Assembly: GCF_000421585.1 (NCBI RefSeq)
Contig: NZ_ATXH01000008.1
Coordinates: forward strand, 20,216-84,215
Reading direction: 5' to 3'
DNA: 64,000 bases
DNA from: Thermodesulfatator atlanticus DSM 21156
Lineage (GTDB): Bacteria > Desulfobacterota > Thermodesulfobacteria > Thermodesulfobacteriales > Thermodesulfatatoraceae
The notes below the pieces were generated by a model. It saw only the letters and a program-made list of their open reading frames with translations, was not told the origin of the DNA and did no database searches. Shown here piece by piece: positions 47,279-56,449 of the stretch (within the stretch, counting starts at the first letter, position 1; each line of letters opens with the position of its first letter). Position numbers and translations under genes: made by a program.

Positions 47279-48610
47279 ATGAGAAAGATATTGTTAAGTA
47301 TTTTAGGTTTATTATTGTTAGCTGGTACAGGTTTAGCCGCGGAACAAGGTTCTTTTAAGTACAAGGATTTTAAAAAGCCCACCAAATGTGGGGCCTGCCA
47401 CCGCGAGATCTATCAGGAATGGAAAGATTCTCTCATGGCACAATCTTTTACTCATGAGTGGGACCAGGTTGAATATTTTAAACTAGCCCTTCCCCATGCC
47501 CTCAAAGAACCCAAAGTAGCCGGGGTAAAAGGCGGTTGCATTGCCTGCCATGCTCCTCTTGCGTTTCTTGCCGGAGATATTCCTCCCAAAGAAGCTTCAG
47601 CTGGTACCAGAGCTAACGAAGGGGTATCCTGTGAGATCTGCCATAACATTACCGGTACAACCGAAAAAGAACCTTACAATTTCAGCTATACCATCGAACC
47701 TGGTAAGGTTAAGCAGGGTCCTCGTGCTGATGCTAAACCTGTCAGCCACAAAGTAGCCCAGTCTGATTTCATCAGGTCTGCGGAGTTTTGTGCTACCTGT
47801 CATGACGAAGCAAGCCCCTATGGCGCCTGGGTTAAGGAAACCTATCGTGAATGGAAAGCTGGCCCCTATGCCAAGGAAGGCGTGGTTTGTCAGGATTGCC
47901 ACATGCATCGCGCTCCAGGAAAAGCAGCTACCATGGGTCCCAAACGTGCAGATATTGCTCATCACGTATTTCAGGGTTCACACGCTGAAACCAAGTTAGC
48001 CGGGGCTGTTGACATTGCGCTATATGCAAACCGCACCAAAGTGCGTCCAGGGGATAGGGTAAATCTTCGTGCAGTGCTTTTTAACGGAAAAGTTGGGCAC
48101 ATGATTCCTTCTGGCTCCTCTGAAGAACGCATGCTCTGGCTTGAAGTGTGGGTTATTGACGCCAACGGCAAGAGCTGGCATATCCCCGTGCAGCCCAAAG
48201 GGTTTAAGGGTGAGGAATACACCATAGCTGATCCCAAGGCTTATGCCTACCAGGCTATTGGCGAAATCATGGAAATTCCCAACTTTAAGGGCCTCAAACG
48301 GGATGGAAACGTTCCCGCAGGGGCTAGGATTTTCCGTAAACCATTCTTTGATCCCAAAGGTCGTATGACCATTTGCCAGTGGTACACCGCCAAAAACGAC
48401 TTAGTGGACTATCGCATTGGCCCACGTGAGACCAAGATCGAAAACTACGTGTTCACCGTGCCTAAAGATGCTAAAGGTCCGCTAACCATTAAAGCCAATC
48501 TTTTCTATTCCCAGATTCCAAGTTCCATTGGCGAGTTCTTCAAGCTTCCTGAGTTCGAGTATAAGCCTCTTTTAGTAAACTCTGCCGAAATAACCATTGA
48601 CCTTGAATAA
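47279..48610 (+). CDS. pentahaem cytochrome c, cytochrome c554-like partner of HAO
   Basis: 443 residues, exported (signal MRKILLSILGLLLLAGTGLA). Haem motifs are CGACH (about 38), CIACH, CEICH, CATCH and CQDCH (about 205), all in the N-terminal half. Resembling cytochrome c554/multihaem proteins found beside octahaem hydroxylamine oxidoreductases, it is followed by a haem-free C-terminal half of about 230 residues, predicted beta-rich (VDIALYANRTKVRPGDRVNLRA). GGAGGGGG-type ribosome-binding site. It probably shuttles electrons for the HAO-like enzyme encoded next. Confidence 0.82.
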   Translation: MRKILLSILGLLLLAGTGLAAEQGSFKYKDFKKPTKCGACHREIYQEWKDSLMAQSFTHEWDQVEYFKLALPHALKEPKVAGVKGGCIACHAPLAFLAGDIPPKEASAGTRANEGVSCEICHNITGTTEKEPYNFSYTIEPGKVKQGPRADAKPVSHKVAQSDFIRSAEFCATCHDEASPYGAWVKETYREWKAGPYAKEGVVCQDCHMHRAPGKAATMGPKRADIAHHVFQGSHAETKLAGAVDIALYANRTKVRPGDRVNLRAVLFNGKVGHMIPSGSSEERMLWLEVWVIDANGKSWHIPVQPKGFKGEEYTIADPKAYAYQAIGEIMEIPNFKGLKRDGNVPAGARIFRKPFFDPKGRMTICQWYTAKNDLVDYRIGPRETKIENYVFTVPKDAKGPLTIKANLFYSQIPSSIGEFFKLPEFEYKPLLVNSAEITIDLE

Positions 48611-48618
48611 TAAAAAAG

Positions 48619-48636
48619 GGGGGGCCTTAGCCCCCC
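48619..48636 (+). terminator. G/C hairpin between the two cytochrome genes
   Basis: GGGGGGC-CTTA-GCCCCCC flanked by A-runs. There is no U-tract, so it is probably an intercistronic RNA-stability element that keeps the upstream cytochrome in excess. Confidence 0.5.
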
Positions 48637-48653
48637 AAAAAAGGAGGGGGATT

Positions 48654-50120
48654 ATGAGGTAGGTAGTTTATTTCTTAAGCGTCACATTCTGTTTACCTTT
48701 CTTGATTCCAACTGCTCAGGCAAAGATAAGTGAGGCTACCGAGACTTGTCTTTCCTGCCACGAATCTGTCACCCCTGGGATTGTAGAAGACTGGCGTAAG
48801 AGTGTTCATGCGAATGTCTTGCCCGGAGAAGTTCTTGCTAAAAAGTACAATGTTAAGGTTCCCAAGAAGTTTGCAAATGTAGTGGTGGGCTGTGCTGAGT
48901 GTCATACAATGAATCCCAAAGCACATAAAGACACCTTTGAACACAACGGGTTTCAGGTCCATGTAATTGTTACTCCTAAAAACTGTGCAACTTGCCATCC
49001 GGCAGAAGTTGCCCAGTATCAAAAGAACAAAATGGCCCACGCATACAACAATCTGCTCGGAAATCCAGTTTATCACGGACTGGTAGAGGCATCTTTAGGG
49101 CCTCAAAGCTTTAAAGACGGTGCCTTGGTTTACGAAAAAACAGACCCTAAAACCAAAGCTGATGCCTGTTTGCACTGCCATGGAACGAAGATCCAGGTAA
49201 AAGGCTTTGCTACTCGTGATACCGAGTTTGGCGAAATGAAATTTCCTGTATTTGAAGGCTGGCCCAATAACGGAGTAGGACGTTTGAACCCTGATGGCTC
49301 TAAAGGTTCCTGTACTTCTTGTCACCCCAAGCACAGTTTTTCTATGGAAATTGCGCGCAAGCCTTACACCTGTTCTGAGTGTCACAAAGGCCATGATGTC
49401 CCCGGTTACAAGGTTTATATGGTTAGCAAACACGGAAACATCTTTTCTTCCAAGGGTCATACCTGGAACTTTAAGCCTGACAATTGGACCGTAGGTAAAG
49501 ATTTTACCGCGCCTACCTGTGCCACCTGTCACATAAGCAAGCTTGTTGATCAGGATGGCAACGTCATCGTAGAACGTACCCATCAGATGAATGACCGTTT
49601 GGCCTGGCGTATTTTCGGCTTGGTGTATGCTCACCCACAGCCCAAGGATCCCGACACCACCAAAATAAAGAACAAGGCAGGACTTCCCTTGCCCACAGAG
49701 CTGACAGGAGAGCCGGTAGCTGAGTTTGTAATTGACAAGAAAGAAATGGCCAAGCGTCGTGCTAAGATGAAAAAAGTCTGCTTGTCTTGTCATTCAACCG
49801 AATGGGTGGAAGGCCATTTTGCCAAGCTTGACAAGACCATTGAGACCACCAACAAACAAACTTTGGCAGCTACTTTGATTTTGCTTGAGGCTTGGAATAA
49901 AGGCGTAGCCAAGGGACTCCCCTCAAGCATTTTTGACGAAGCCATTGAAAAAATGTGGGTTGAACAGTGGCTCTTTTACGCTAACTCCACCCGTTATGCC
50001 TCTGCCATGGCTGGTGCTGATTACGGAGCCTTTGCCAATGGTAGGTGGTATCTCAACAAGAATTTGCAACAAATGGCTGACTGGCTGAAGTTTCTCCTTG
50101 AGACCAAAAAGACCAAGTAA
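48654..50120 (+). CDS. octahaem hydroxylamine-oxidoreductase-like cytochrome (amber at codon 3)
   Basis: 488 codons counted from ATG 48654, which has an ideal GGAGGGGG site four bases upstream. The frame runs Met-Arg-TAG and then VVYFLSVTFCLPFLIPTAQA, a perfect signal peptide, so the TAG at 48660-48662 interrupts an otherwise normal start. The next in-frame start codon is TTG 48702, which would lose the signal peptide. Eight haem motifs follow: CLSCH, CAECH, CATCH, CLHCH, CTSCH, CSECH, CATCH and CLSCH, the HAO/epsilon-HAO octahaem layout. Role by family: hydroxylamine or nitrite reduction to ammonium, periplasmic. Whether the P460 tyrosine crosslink is present needs alignment. Confidence 0.8.
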
Positions 50121-50121
50121 A

Positions 50122-50156
50122 AATAAAGAAGGCGGGGGCTGCCCGCCTTCTTTATT
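50122..50156. terminator. bidirectional terminator between the HAO-like gene and pycB
   Basis: Perfect 15-bp stem AATAAAGAAGGCGGG / CCCGCCTTCTTTATT with loop GGCTG. It lies just past the octahaem stop and overlaps the convergent pycB stop codon. A/T-rich outer arms give U-runs in both directions. Confidence 0.85.
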
Positions 50157-52170
50157 CTTCGAGCGGTTTTAACTCGAACAGAAGCTGGCCTTCCTCTACT
50201 GTGTCATTTACTTTTACGTGAATGGCAACGATTTGAGCGTCAAAGGGTGCCACAACCGCGTTTTCCATTTTCATGGCTTCAATGTTCGCAATCTCCTCGC
50301 CTTTGTGCACGATATCGCCAACTTTAATGATCCCGCGTTCAGGGTTTCCAATGCGCCAGACATTGCCGCTTATGGGTGCGCCTATTTGATTTGGCCCGGT
50401 AGCTTTTTTGATTTCTTTCTTTTTGGCCCGCGGGGTCTCAACGGTATAGACCCTGGTTTTGTTGTTTACTTTCATTACCACATGGATAAGGCCTTCGTGC
50501 TCGGCACCAATGGACACTAGCTCGATGGCATAGGGCTTGCCGTCAAGCTCAAATTCCACTTTGTCGCCAGGTTTTTTAAGGCCTTCACGCCAAACGTTGG
50601 TGGGAAGTACAAGAGGCGCCAGTCCATATTCCTCGCGGAACTTGATGTAATCCACGGCATCCTTGGGATGCATAAGGTAGAGGATAAATTCTTCTTCACT
50701 GGGTTTGCGGCCGATTTTTTCTTCAAGCTCATTGCGCAGCTTGTCTAAATCGTCAGGCTTTACTGTTTCAAGGGGAGATTTATCCGTGCGTTCTTTAATC
50801 TTTTCTTCCCATTCATCGCCAAAAGCGCTCTGATAAACCCAGTCAGGCGGCCATCCCTGGGGCAGACGTCCGTATTTTCCTAAGATGAGGTTTTTGAAGT
50901 CCCCTGGGGCGTTGCGGAAAAGTTGAAGGAGTTCTTCTTTCTCCCAGGGTTCCATTTTTTCAAGGTCTTGGTTCGCCTCTTCAACAAACTTAGTGAGAAG
51001 CTTTATCAGATGTTCAACACCTTTTAAGCCCCTTTCTTTGGCGTATTTGTTTACCATTCCCGAGCAGGTAACCCAGGTGATCTGAGAGCCCGGAGTTACG
51101 TCGAAGTACTTAATGATGCGGTTATAAAGAGACATTACCTTAAGGATTTGAGGCATGAGGTGTAAGAATCCGCCCTTTTCTGCCTGTTCAAAGGAGCTTG
51201 GAAAGGCTCCGCCGGGCATTTTATGCTTGGTAACGTTGTGGTCAAAACCTTTAAACGGGCTTTCTGCCCAGGCGTACTGGTTAATCCACTCCCGCACTTT
51301 TTGTACGGCTTTTTCAGCGGCTTCGCGGTTAAGGTGAACCTTTATCCCGGCTTCCTCAAGATAGGCTTGGGCAGCGAGAATAGGGGGTTGGCCGTAAAAG
51401 CGGGTGAGAGAGTCTTCCTGCACATCGATGATCTTGGCTCCTGCCTGCGCCGCAGCCAGGTAGGCAGGAAGCGCCAGACCATCGGTGGTATGGCGGTGGT
51501 AATGAACTACCAGATCCGGGTATTTTTGTTTTATGGCGTCAATCAATTGGGAGATGCGTTTGGGGCTCCCAACTCCTGCCATGTCTTTGATACAAAGGAC
51601 GATTTCGTCTGTCCCGCCGCAGAGATCAACGATTTCTTCAACCACTGAAAGATAGTATTCGTCCGTGGTCCACTCTGCCTGGGTGAAAGAAATCGCAGGC
51701 TCGAACAAGCGCCCGCGTTTCATGACTATTTCGGCTACTGAACGCATGTTACGAATATCGTTTAAAAATGAGAAACAGCGCCAGACATCAATATCCACCC
51801 GGGCAACCACGTACTCGATAACGTTTTTGGGATACGGGCGATAACCCCAGAGGTTGGTCTCACGGATCAAGGTTTGGAGTAACACCGAAGGCATTTTTTC
51901 GCGAAGTATGCGGATTTCCTCAAAGGGGTCTTCGCGGCGGTTCATAATGCCTACGTGCCAGCGGGCGCCGCCGTGGCACTCAGCACTAAAAAGCCCCATT
52001 TCTTCGTAGTAAGGAGCAAGAGTTGCTAAGTCATAAATACGGTGACGATTTTTGTAATCTGATTGGCCGGCATCACGCATGCCGGTAGAGGTGAACATAA
52101 CACCATCTAATTCCCGCAGGGTTTTTACTATCTCTTTAGGAGACATTCCAGGTTTAATGATGTTCCACAT
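50152..52170 (-). CDS. biotin-dependent carboxylase, carboxyltransferase-plus-biotinyl subunit
   Basis: 672 residues, laid out like PycB/OadA. The carboxyltransferase TIM barrel (1-300) keeps the catalytic Lys in VLCIKDMAGV and the metal His pair in HYHRHTTDGLA. It has unusual replacements: SSTGMRDAGQSD-type residues (about 28-37) where DTTLRD is normal, and ECHGGARWHVG for EVWGGATFD. A conserved PYC_OADA middle domain follows, then a C-terminal biotinyl domain with the lysine in IEAMKMENAVV. Partner of the biotin carboxylase encoded 11 bases upstream. Substrate pyruvate is most likely; 2-oxoglutarate or another acid is possible. Confidence 0.85.
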   Translation of the reverse strand: MWNIIKPGMSPKEIVKTLRELDGVMFTSTGMRDAGQSDYKNRHRIYDLATLAPYYEEMGLFSAECHGGARWHVGIMNRREDPFEEIRILREKMPSVLLQTLIRETNLWGYRPYPKNVIEYVVARVDIDVWRCFSFLNDIRNMRSVAEIVMKRGRLFEPAISFTQAEWTTDEYYLSVVEEIVDLCGGTDEIVLCIKDMAGVGSPKRISQLIDAIKQKYPDLVVHYHRHTTDGLALPAYLAAAQAGAKIIDVQEDSLTRFYGQPPILAAQAYLEEAGIKVHLNREAAEKAVQKVREWINQYAWAESPFKGFDHNVTKHKMPGGAFPSSFEQAEKGGFLHLMPQILKVMSLYNRIIKYFDVTPGSQITWVTCSGMVNKYAKERGLKGVEHLIKLLTKFVEEANQDLEKMEPWEKEELLQLFRNAPGDFKNLILGKYGRLPQGWPPDWVYQSAFGDEWEEKIKERTDKSPLETVKPDDLDKLRNELEEKIGRKPSEEEFILYLMHPKDAVDYIKFREEYGLAPLVLPTNVWREGLKKPGDKVEFELDGKPYAIELVSIGAEHEGLIHVVMKVNNKTRVYTVETPRAKKKEIKKATGPNQIGAPISGNVWRIGNPERGIIKVGDIVHKGEEIANIEAMKMENAVVAPFDAQIVAIHVKVNDTVEEGQLLFELKPLEE

Positions 52171-52181
52171 AGCCAGCTCCT

Positions 52182-53639
52182 TTACATCCAGGATTGTGGG
52201 CCTAAGGCAGAAACCCTGGCCACGAATTTGGCAATTTTAAGAATTTCGTCTTCGGTGCTTTTTTCACGAAACATGGCGACTAATTCGTCCATGTGTTCTT
52301 CGATAAAAGTGGTGGAAAAATGTCCTGCCCGAAAGGACGGGTGCCTGATGATTGCCAGCAGAAGCGGTGCGATGGTTTTTACGCCTTCCACGCGTAAGTC
52401 TCGACCAAGGGCGCGGTCCATGGTCATAATGGCGGCTTCGCGGTTTTGCCCTGCAGTCATGATAAGCATGATAAGTGAATCGTAATAAGGCGGAATGTCT
52501 GCCCCTTCATAAATTCCTTGAGATATACGAACTGCCGGGCCTTGAGGGAGTTGAAGTCTAGTAATAGTGCCAAAAGAAGGATTAAAGGTAACCGGGTCTT
52601 CGGCATTTAGTCGAGCTTCTAAGGCCCAGCGGTTGACTTTTACTTCTGACTGTCTAATAGGAAGCTTTTTGCCTTCTGCGATATCTAACATTAATGAGAC
52701 AATATCAAGTCCGGTGATAAGCTCGGTGATACCATGTTCAACCTGTAAGCGGGTATTTACTTCGAGGAAATAGAATTTATTGGTGGAGGAATCAAAGATA
52801 AATTCTACTGTGCCTGCAGAAGCGTAACCTATTTCGCGCATAAGGCGCACCGCGGTGAAACAGATTTCTTCTCGCAGATCCTCATCTAGCGTGGGAGAAG
52901 GTGCTTCTTCGATAATTTTCTGGTTACGACGCTGAAGAGTACATTCTCGTTCGTAAAGATGAAGGACTTTGCCGTGCTGGTCGGCTACCACCTGGACTTC
53001 TATATGGCGGCCTCTGCGGATATATTTTTCTGCCAGCAAGGTATCATCGCCAAAGGCTTTTAAGGCTTCAGACTTGGCCTGGTTAAAAGCTATGGGGAGC
53101 TCATCTTCGGATTCAACTTTTACCATCCCTTTTCCGCCACCGCCTTTGGCAGCCTTTAACATGATAGGATATTCAACGTTTTCTTCTTTTATCCAGCGTT
53201 TTACATCGTCAAGGGTTTTAACGTTGTCTATGCCCGGGATGGTGGGCACGTTTGCACGCCTGGCGTATTTTTTGGCTTCTACTTTATCTCCCATAGCCCT
53301 TATTACTTGAGGTGGTGGACCGATCCAGGTAAGGCCTGCGTCTTCGACCATTTCTGCAAAGTCTGCGTTTTCTGCCAGAAACCCCCAGCCCGGGTGGATT
53401 GCATCAGCACCAACTTTAAGTGCAGCAGCGATGATCTTTTCCATATTGAGATAAGATTCAAGGGGTGGGCCTTCGCCAATGCAAACAGCTTGATCTGCTA
53501 AGCGGACATGATAAGCCAGGCGATCTGGGGTGCTGTAAACAGCGGTTGTTTTGATGCGCCTGTCCCTGCAAGTATCCATAATACGCACGGCAGGGACGCC
53601 CCTGTTGGCAATAAGCACGTGCGAAATTTTCTTAGGCAT
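52182..53639 (-). CDS. biotin carboxylase subunit
   Basis: 485 residues. ATP-grasp biotin carboxylase with HVLIANRGVPAVRIMDTCRD at the N terminus, HPGWGFLAENADFA, the Gly-rich loop KAAKGGGGKGM, EKYIRRGRHIEVQV and the active-site NTRLQVEHGITEL. It carboxylates biotin carried on the partner subunit using bicarbonate and ATP. Encoded 11 bases before the carboxyltransferase gene, so the two form an alpha4beta4-type system such as pyruvate carboxylase, feeding oxaloacetate to the (reductive) TCA cycle. It could also serve as accC for fatty-acid synthesis. Confidence 0.88.
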   Translation of the reverse strand: MPKKISHVLIANRGVPAVRIMDTCRDRRIKTTAVYSTPDRLAYHVRLADQAVCIGEGPPLESYLNMEKIIAAALKVGADAIHPGWGFLAENADFAEMVEDAGLTWIGPPPQVIRAMGDKVEAKKYARRANVPTIPGIDNVKTLDDVKRWIKEENVEYPIMLKAAKGGGGKGMVKVESEDELPIAFNQAKSEALKAFGDDTLLAEKYIRRGRHIEVQVVADQHGKVLHLYERECTLQRRNQKIIEEAPSPTLDEDLREEICFTAVRLMREIGYASAGTVEFIFDSSTNKFYFLEVNTRLQVEHGITELITGLDIVSLMLDIAEGKKLPIRQSEVKVNRWALEARLNAEDPVTFNPSFGTITRLQLPQGPAVRISQGIYEGADIPPYYDSLIMLIMTAGQNREAAIMTMDRALGRDLRVEGVKTIAPLLLAIIRHPSFRAGHFSTTFIEEHMDELVAMFREKSTEDEILKIAKFVARVSALGPQSWM

Positions 53640-53739
53640 AAAGCCCTCCTTTTGAGGCAGATTTTTACGTTAACCTTTTGACTTAACTTAAAAATTAAAT
53701 TTTCGCAAAGGTTAAATATTTTTGAATAAAAGAAAGGTT

Positions 53740-54381
53740 TTACTTTAAGAAGCGTTCTCTTACCTGGCGGTAGAGATTGTTTACTTCTGTGGTAGAAAGC
53801 CCGGCACCGCGGCCGACCTGGCGGGCGAATTTTTCGGTCATGAAGTCTCCTGGCGCATGGGCATCGGAATTTATAATAAGGGGAGCACCGAAACGTCTAG
53901 CAAGAGCTGCCACATGCCCATTAGCAAGGCAATGGCCTTTGCGCCCAGAGAGTTCCAGAAAAACGCCTTTTTCAGCAGCCAGGCGGACTTCTTCTTCACT
54001 AATAAGCCCTGGATGCGCAAGGATGTCCGCACCAGCCTTTATCGCAGCCAGGTTTGTACCTGGTTCTACTGGTTCAACCAGCGTTTCTCCATGAACCACG
54101 ACTATTTGCGCCCCAAGCACCCGAGCCCTCATTACCAGTTCGGCAATTTGCCCAGGAGGTACATGAGTAATCTCAATGCCGGGGATAAGCTTGGCCTTTG
54201 ACATTTGGTTAAGTGCGCGGGCCGCTGTGATAATGCGCGGCAAAATGAGTTCGATGTTTGATTGGTCTGCATGGTCAGTAATGGCAACGGCCTCATAGCC
54301 TAAAACACTAACCCTGCGTAGCAACTCCGCAGGGATTAATTCTCCATCGCTAAATATTGAGTGACAATGAAAATCAAACAT
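53740..54381 (-). CDS. PHP-domain phosphoesterase, histidinol-phosphatase type
   Basis: 213 residues. Four PHP motifs: FDFHCHSIFSDGE (HxH), AITDHADQSN, VVHGETLVEP and the final INSDAHAPGD. Metal ligands are all kept. The small size fits a stand-alone PHP phosphatase; substrates of relatives include histidinol phosphate and cyclic nucleotides. It is three bases after the bifunctional-nuclease gene on the same strand, so probably co-transcribed. Confidence 0.82.
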   Translation of the reverse strand: MFDFHCHSIFSDGELIPAELLRRVSVLGYEAVAITDHADQSNIELILPRIITAARALNQMSKAKLIPGIEITHVPPGQIAELVMRARVLGAQIVVVHGETLVEPVEPGTNLAAIKAGADILAHPGLISEEEVRLAAEKGVFLELSGRKGHCLANGHVAALARRFGAPLIINSDAHAPGDFMTEKFARQVGRGAGLSTTEVNNLYRQVRERFLK

Positions 54382-54383
54382 GG

Positions 54384-54899
54384 CTACATTTTGTACTTGC
54401 TAATAGCACTGGGATCAAGTTTTTCCAGGAGTTCTTTGAGTTTGTCTTTATCTTGATCCTGTTCGGCAGTCTCCTGTTGGGCTTCGGTCTTGGCAGCCTC
54501 TTCAAGGGCCTGGCTCTTTTCAAAAACTTGCTCGTGAACCCAGATTTCGGCATCCGTGCGCAGGGCAATAGCTACCGCATCGCTAGGTCTTGCATCTATT
54601 TGTACTTCCCGGCCGTCAATATCAAGGGTAATCAAGGCGTAGTAAGTATTGTCACGCAGATCGCAGACTTCTATGCGCGGGATCTTGATCCCCAAGTGTT
54701 CCAGAATATTGATTAAAAGATCGTGCGTCATTGGCCTAGAGAACTGGATATTTTCAAGACGAGTAGCGATAGCCGTGGCTTCAAGAAGTCCTATCCAGAT
54801 AGGAAGGGTGCGTTCGCCTTCTTCTTCCTTTAAAAGCATCACCGGACTGTTCGATACCGGATCCAGAGCAATGGCCTGGACCTTCATTTTAACTTTCAT
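54384..54899 (-). CDS. bifunctional nuclease family protein (DUF151)
   Basis: 171 residues. The BFN domain (about 5-130) shows LPIWIGLLEATAIA, RPMTHDLLINILEHLG and DARPSDAVAIALRT, the hallmark of the family, which has reported DNase/RNase activity. The tail of about 40 residues is Glu/Gln/Lys-rich and low-complexity. Upstream is repeat copy G and the end of miaB. Confidence 0.88.
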   Translation of the reverse strand: MKVKMKVQAIALDPVSNSPVMLLKEEEGERTLPIWIGLLEATAIATRLENIQFSRPMTHDLLINILEHLGIKIPRIEVCDLRDNTYYALITLDIDGREVQIDARPSDAVAIALRTDAEIWVHEQVFEKSQALEEAAKTEAQQETAEQDQDKDKLKELLEKLDPSAISKYKM

Positions 54900-54926
54900 T
54901 TAAGCCTCCCAAAGGGTATTAAACAA

Positions 54927-55028
54927 GAGACCTTTAGGATTCGTTCTCATTTTTCGTTCCGAAAAATAGGAACGGATCCCCTGTGTTTGTGCTTGCAACA
55001 CTGATCTCGGCATTTTTGCAAAGGTCTC
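54927..55028 (-). repeat. dispersed palindromic repeat, copy G
   Basis: 102 bp. Read on the minus strand it starts GAGACCTTTGCAAAAATG, passes through GCAAGCACAAACACAGGGG and the hairpin ATCCGTTCCTATTTTTCG / CGAAAAATGAGAACGAAT, and ends AAAGGTCTC. It is read through by miaB, giving that protein's last 30 residues and stop codon. Confidence 0.88.
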
Positions 55029-56340
55029 TAACAAATTTACCGCGTAATGAATGTCTTCCACAATCTTCAATAAAAACACGGACAAGCTTTCCTTTCAAAT
55101 TTTCCGGCCCCTTAAAGTTTACCACATGATGGCTGCGGGTTCTGCCAGCCCACATCTCCTGGCTGCTTGCACTTTTTCCTTCTACCAATACTTCTACCTC
55201 TTTTCCAATAAAAGATTCGTTTATCTCGCGGGTAATCTTTTCTTGAAGCTCGTGGACTTTTTTAAGGCGCCGTGCCTTTTCTTCTTCAGGGACTTTGTTT
55301 TCAAATTGTGTTGCCCGGGCAAAGGGGCGATCAGAATACTTGAAGGAGAATATTTCTGCAAAACGCACGGTCTCAAGAAGGCTCAAAGTCTCTTCAAAGT
55401 CTTCTTCGGTTTCTCCGGGAAATCCTACGATAATGTCCGTGGTTAAGGTGATTTCAGGGCAAAACTCACGCAAGCGTTTGACCTTTTCAAGGTATTCCTC
55501 ACGGGTATAACCCCGGTTCATGGCTTTTAAGACACGGTTTGAGCCTGCCTGAACCGGCAAATGCAAATGTTCGCAGACTTCCGGAATCTCTGCGATGGCG
55601 CGCATGAGGTCAAGGGTCAAATCTTTAGGATGGCTGGTGGTAAAGCGCACCCGCCAAAGCCCCGGAATTTTGGCTACCTCTCGCAAAAGTTCTGCAAAGG
55701 TAGGGAAGTTCTTTTCTTTGCGTCCGTAAGAGTTAACATTCTGGCCAAGGAGCATTACTTCGCGCACACCCTGGCGCACCAGGCATTCTACCTCGGCAAG
55801 AATTTCCTCAGGTGGCCTGCTAATCTCTCGTCCACGGGTATAAGGCACCACACAATAAGAGCAGAAATTGTCACATCCCTGCATAATGGTTACAAAGGCC
55901 TTTACCGGGGCGGTGCCGTTTAGAGAGGGAAAGATAAGGGGCTGACGAAACTCTTTGCGTAATTCAACATCCACCACCGGACCTTTGCCTTGGCGCACAG
56001 AATCCAGGGCCTCTTTTAGGCGATACACGGCCTGCGGTCCAAGGACCATGTCCACGTGGGGGAGCCTTTTTATGATTTTGTCACCTTCTTGCTGGGCAAC
56101 ACAGCCGCAAACTCCAATTATTACTTCAGGGCGCGCCTTCTTAAGATGCTTCAGGCGGCCAACTAAGCCATATACCTTTTCTTCAGCTTTTTTGCGCACA
56201 GAACAAGTGTTTATCAGGATAAGGTCTGCTTCTTTGGGTTCGGCACAAAGGATGTATTCATCCTTAATAAGCGCATACATGCGCTCAGAGTCGTATTCGT
56301 TCATCTGGCAACCGAAAGTTCTGATAAAGACCTTTTTCAT
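54934..56340 (-). CDS. miaB: tRNA-2-methylthio-N6-isopentenyladenosine synthase
   Basis: 468 residues from ATG 56340 (MKKVFIRTFGCQMNEYDSER). Longer in-frame starts run through the divergent corC-like gene and are rejected. Radical-SAM methylthiotransferase: auxiliary-cluster cysteines in FGCQMN, NTCSVRKKA and GVCGCVAQ; the SAM cluster is CDNFCSYC; a TRAM domain is at the C terminus. It modifies A37 of tRNAs reading UNN codons. The last 30 or so residues (RDLCKNAEISVAS...) come from repeat copy G and are unlikely to be native. Confidence 0.92.
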   Translation of the reverse strand: MKKVFIRTFGCQMNEYDSERMYALIKDEYILCAEPKEADLILINTCSVRKKAEEKVYGLVGRLKHLKKARPEVIIGVCGCVAQQEGDKIIKRLPHVDMVLGPQAVYRLKEALDSVRQGKGPVVDVELRKEFRQPLIFPSLNGTAPVKAFVTIMQGCDNFCSYCVVPYTRGREISRPPEEILAEVECLVRQGVREVMLLGQNVNSYGRKEKNFPTFAELLREVAKIPGLWRVRFTTSHPKDLTLDLMRAIAEIPEVCEHLHLPVQAGSNRVLKAMNRGYTREEYLEKVKRLREFCPEITLTTDIIVGFPGETEEDFEETLSLLETVRFAEIFSFKYSDRPFARATQFENKVPEEEKARRLKKVHELQEKITREINESFIGKEVEVLVEGKSASSQEMWAGRTRSHHVVNFKGPENLKGKLVRVFIEDCGRHSLRGKFVRDLCKNAEISVASTNTGDPFLFFGTKNENES

Positions 56341-56449
56341 ACTCTTAAGTTTAGCAGTAAGATGGGGACAGGCAAAGCAGACAGGTTTTTTGCAATGAAG
56401 CCAATCTATTCGTAAAATCAAAGCCATACATTCCAAGAAGGAGGAGCCT

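Noticed and set aside
49095..49793. 232-codon open frame antisense to the octahaem cytochrome
   Set aside because: Covers conserved haem motifs on the other strand and has no recognisable domain.
53670..53715. BirA-type operator before the biotin carboxylase
   Set aside because: TTAACCTTT and AAAGGTTAA form an inverted repeat, but the 28-base spacing does not fit BirA half-sites (14-16 bases).
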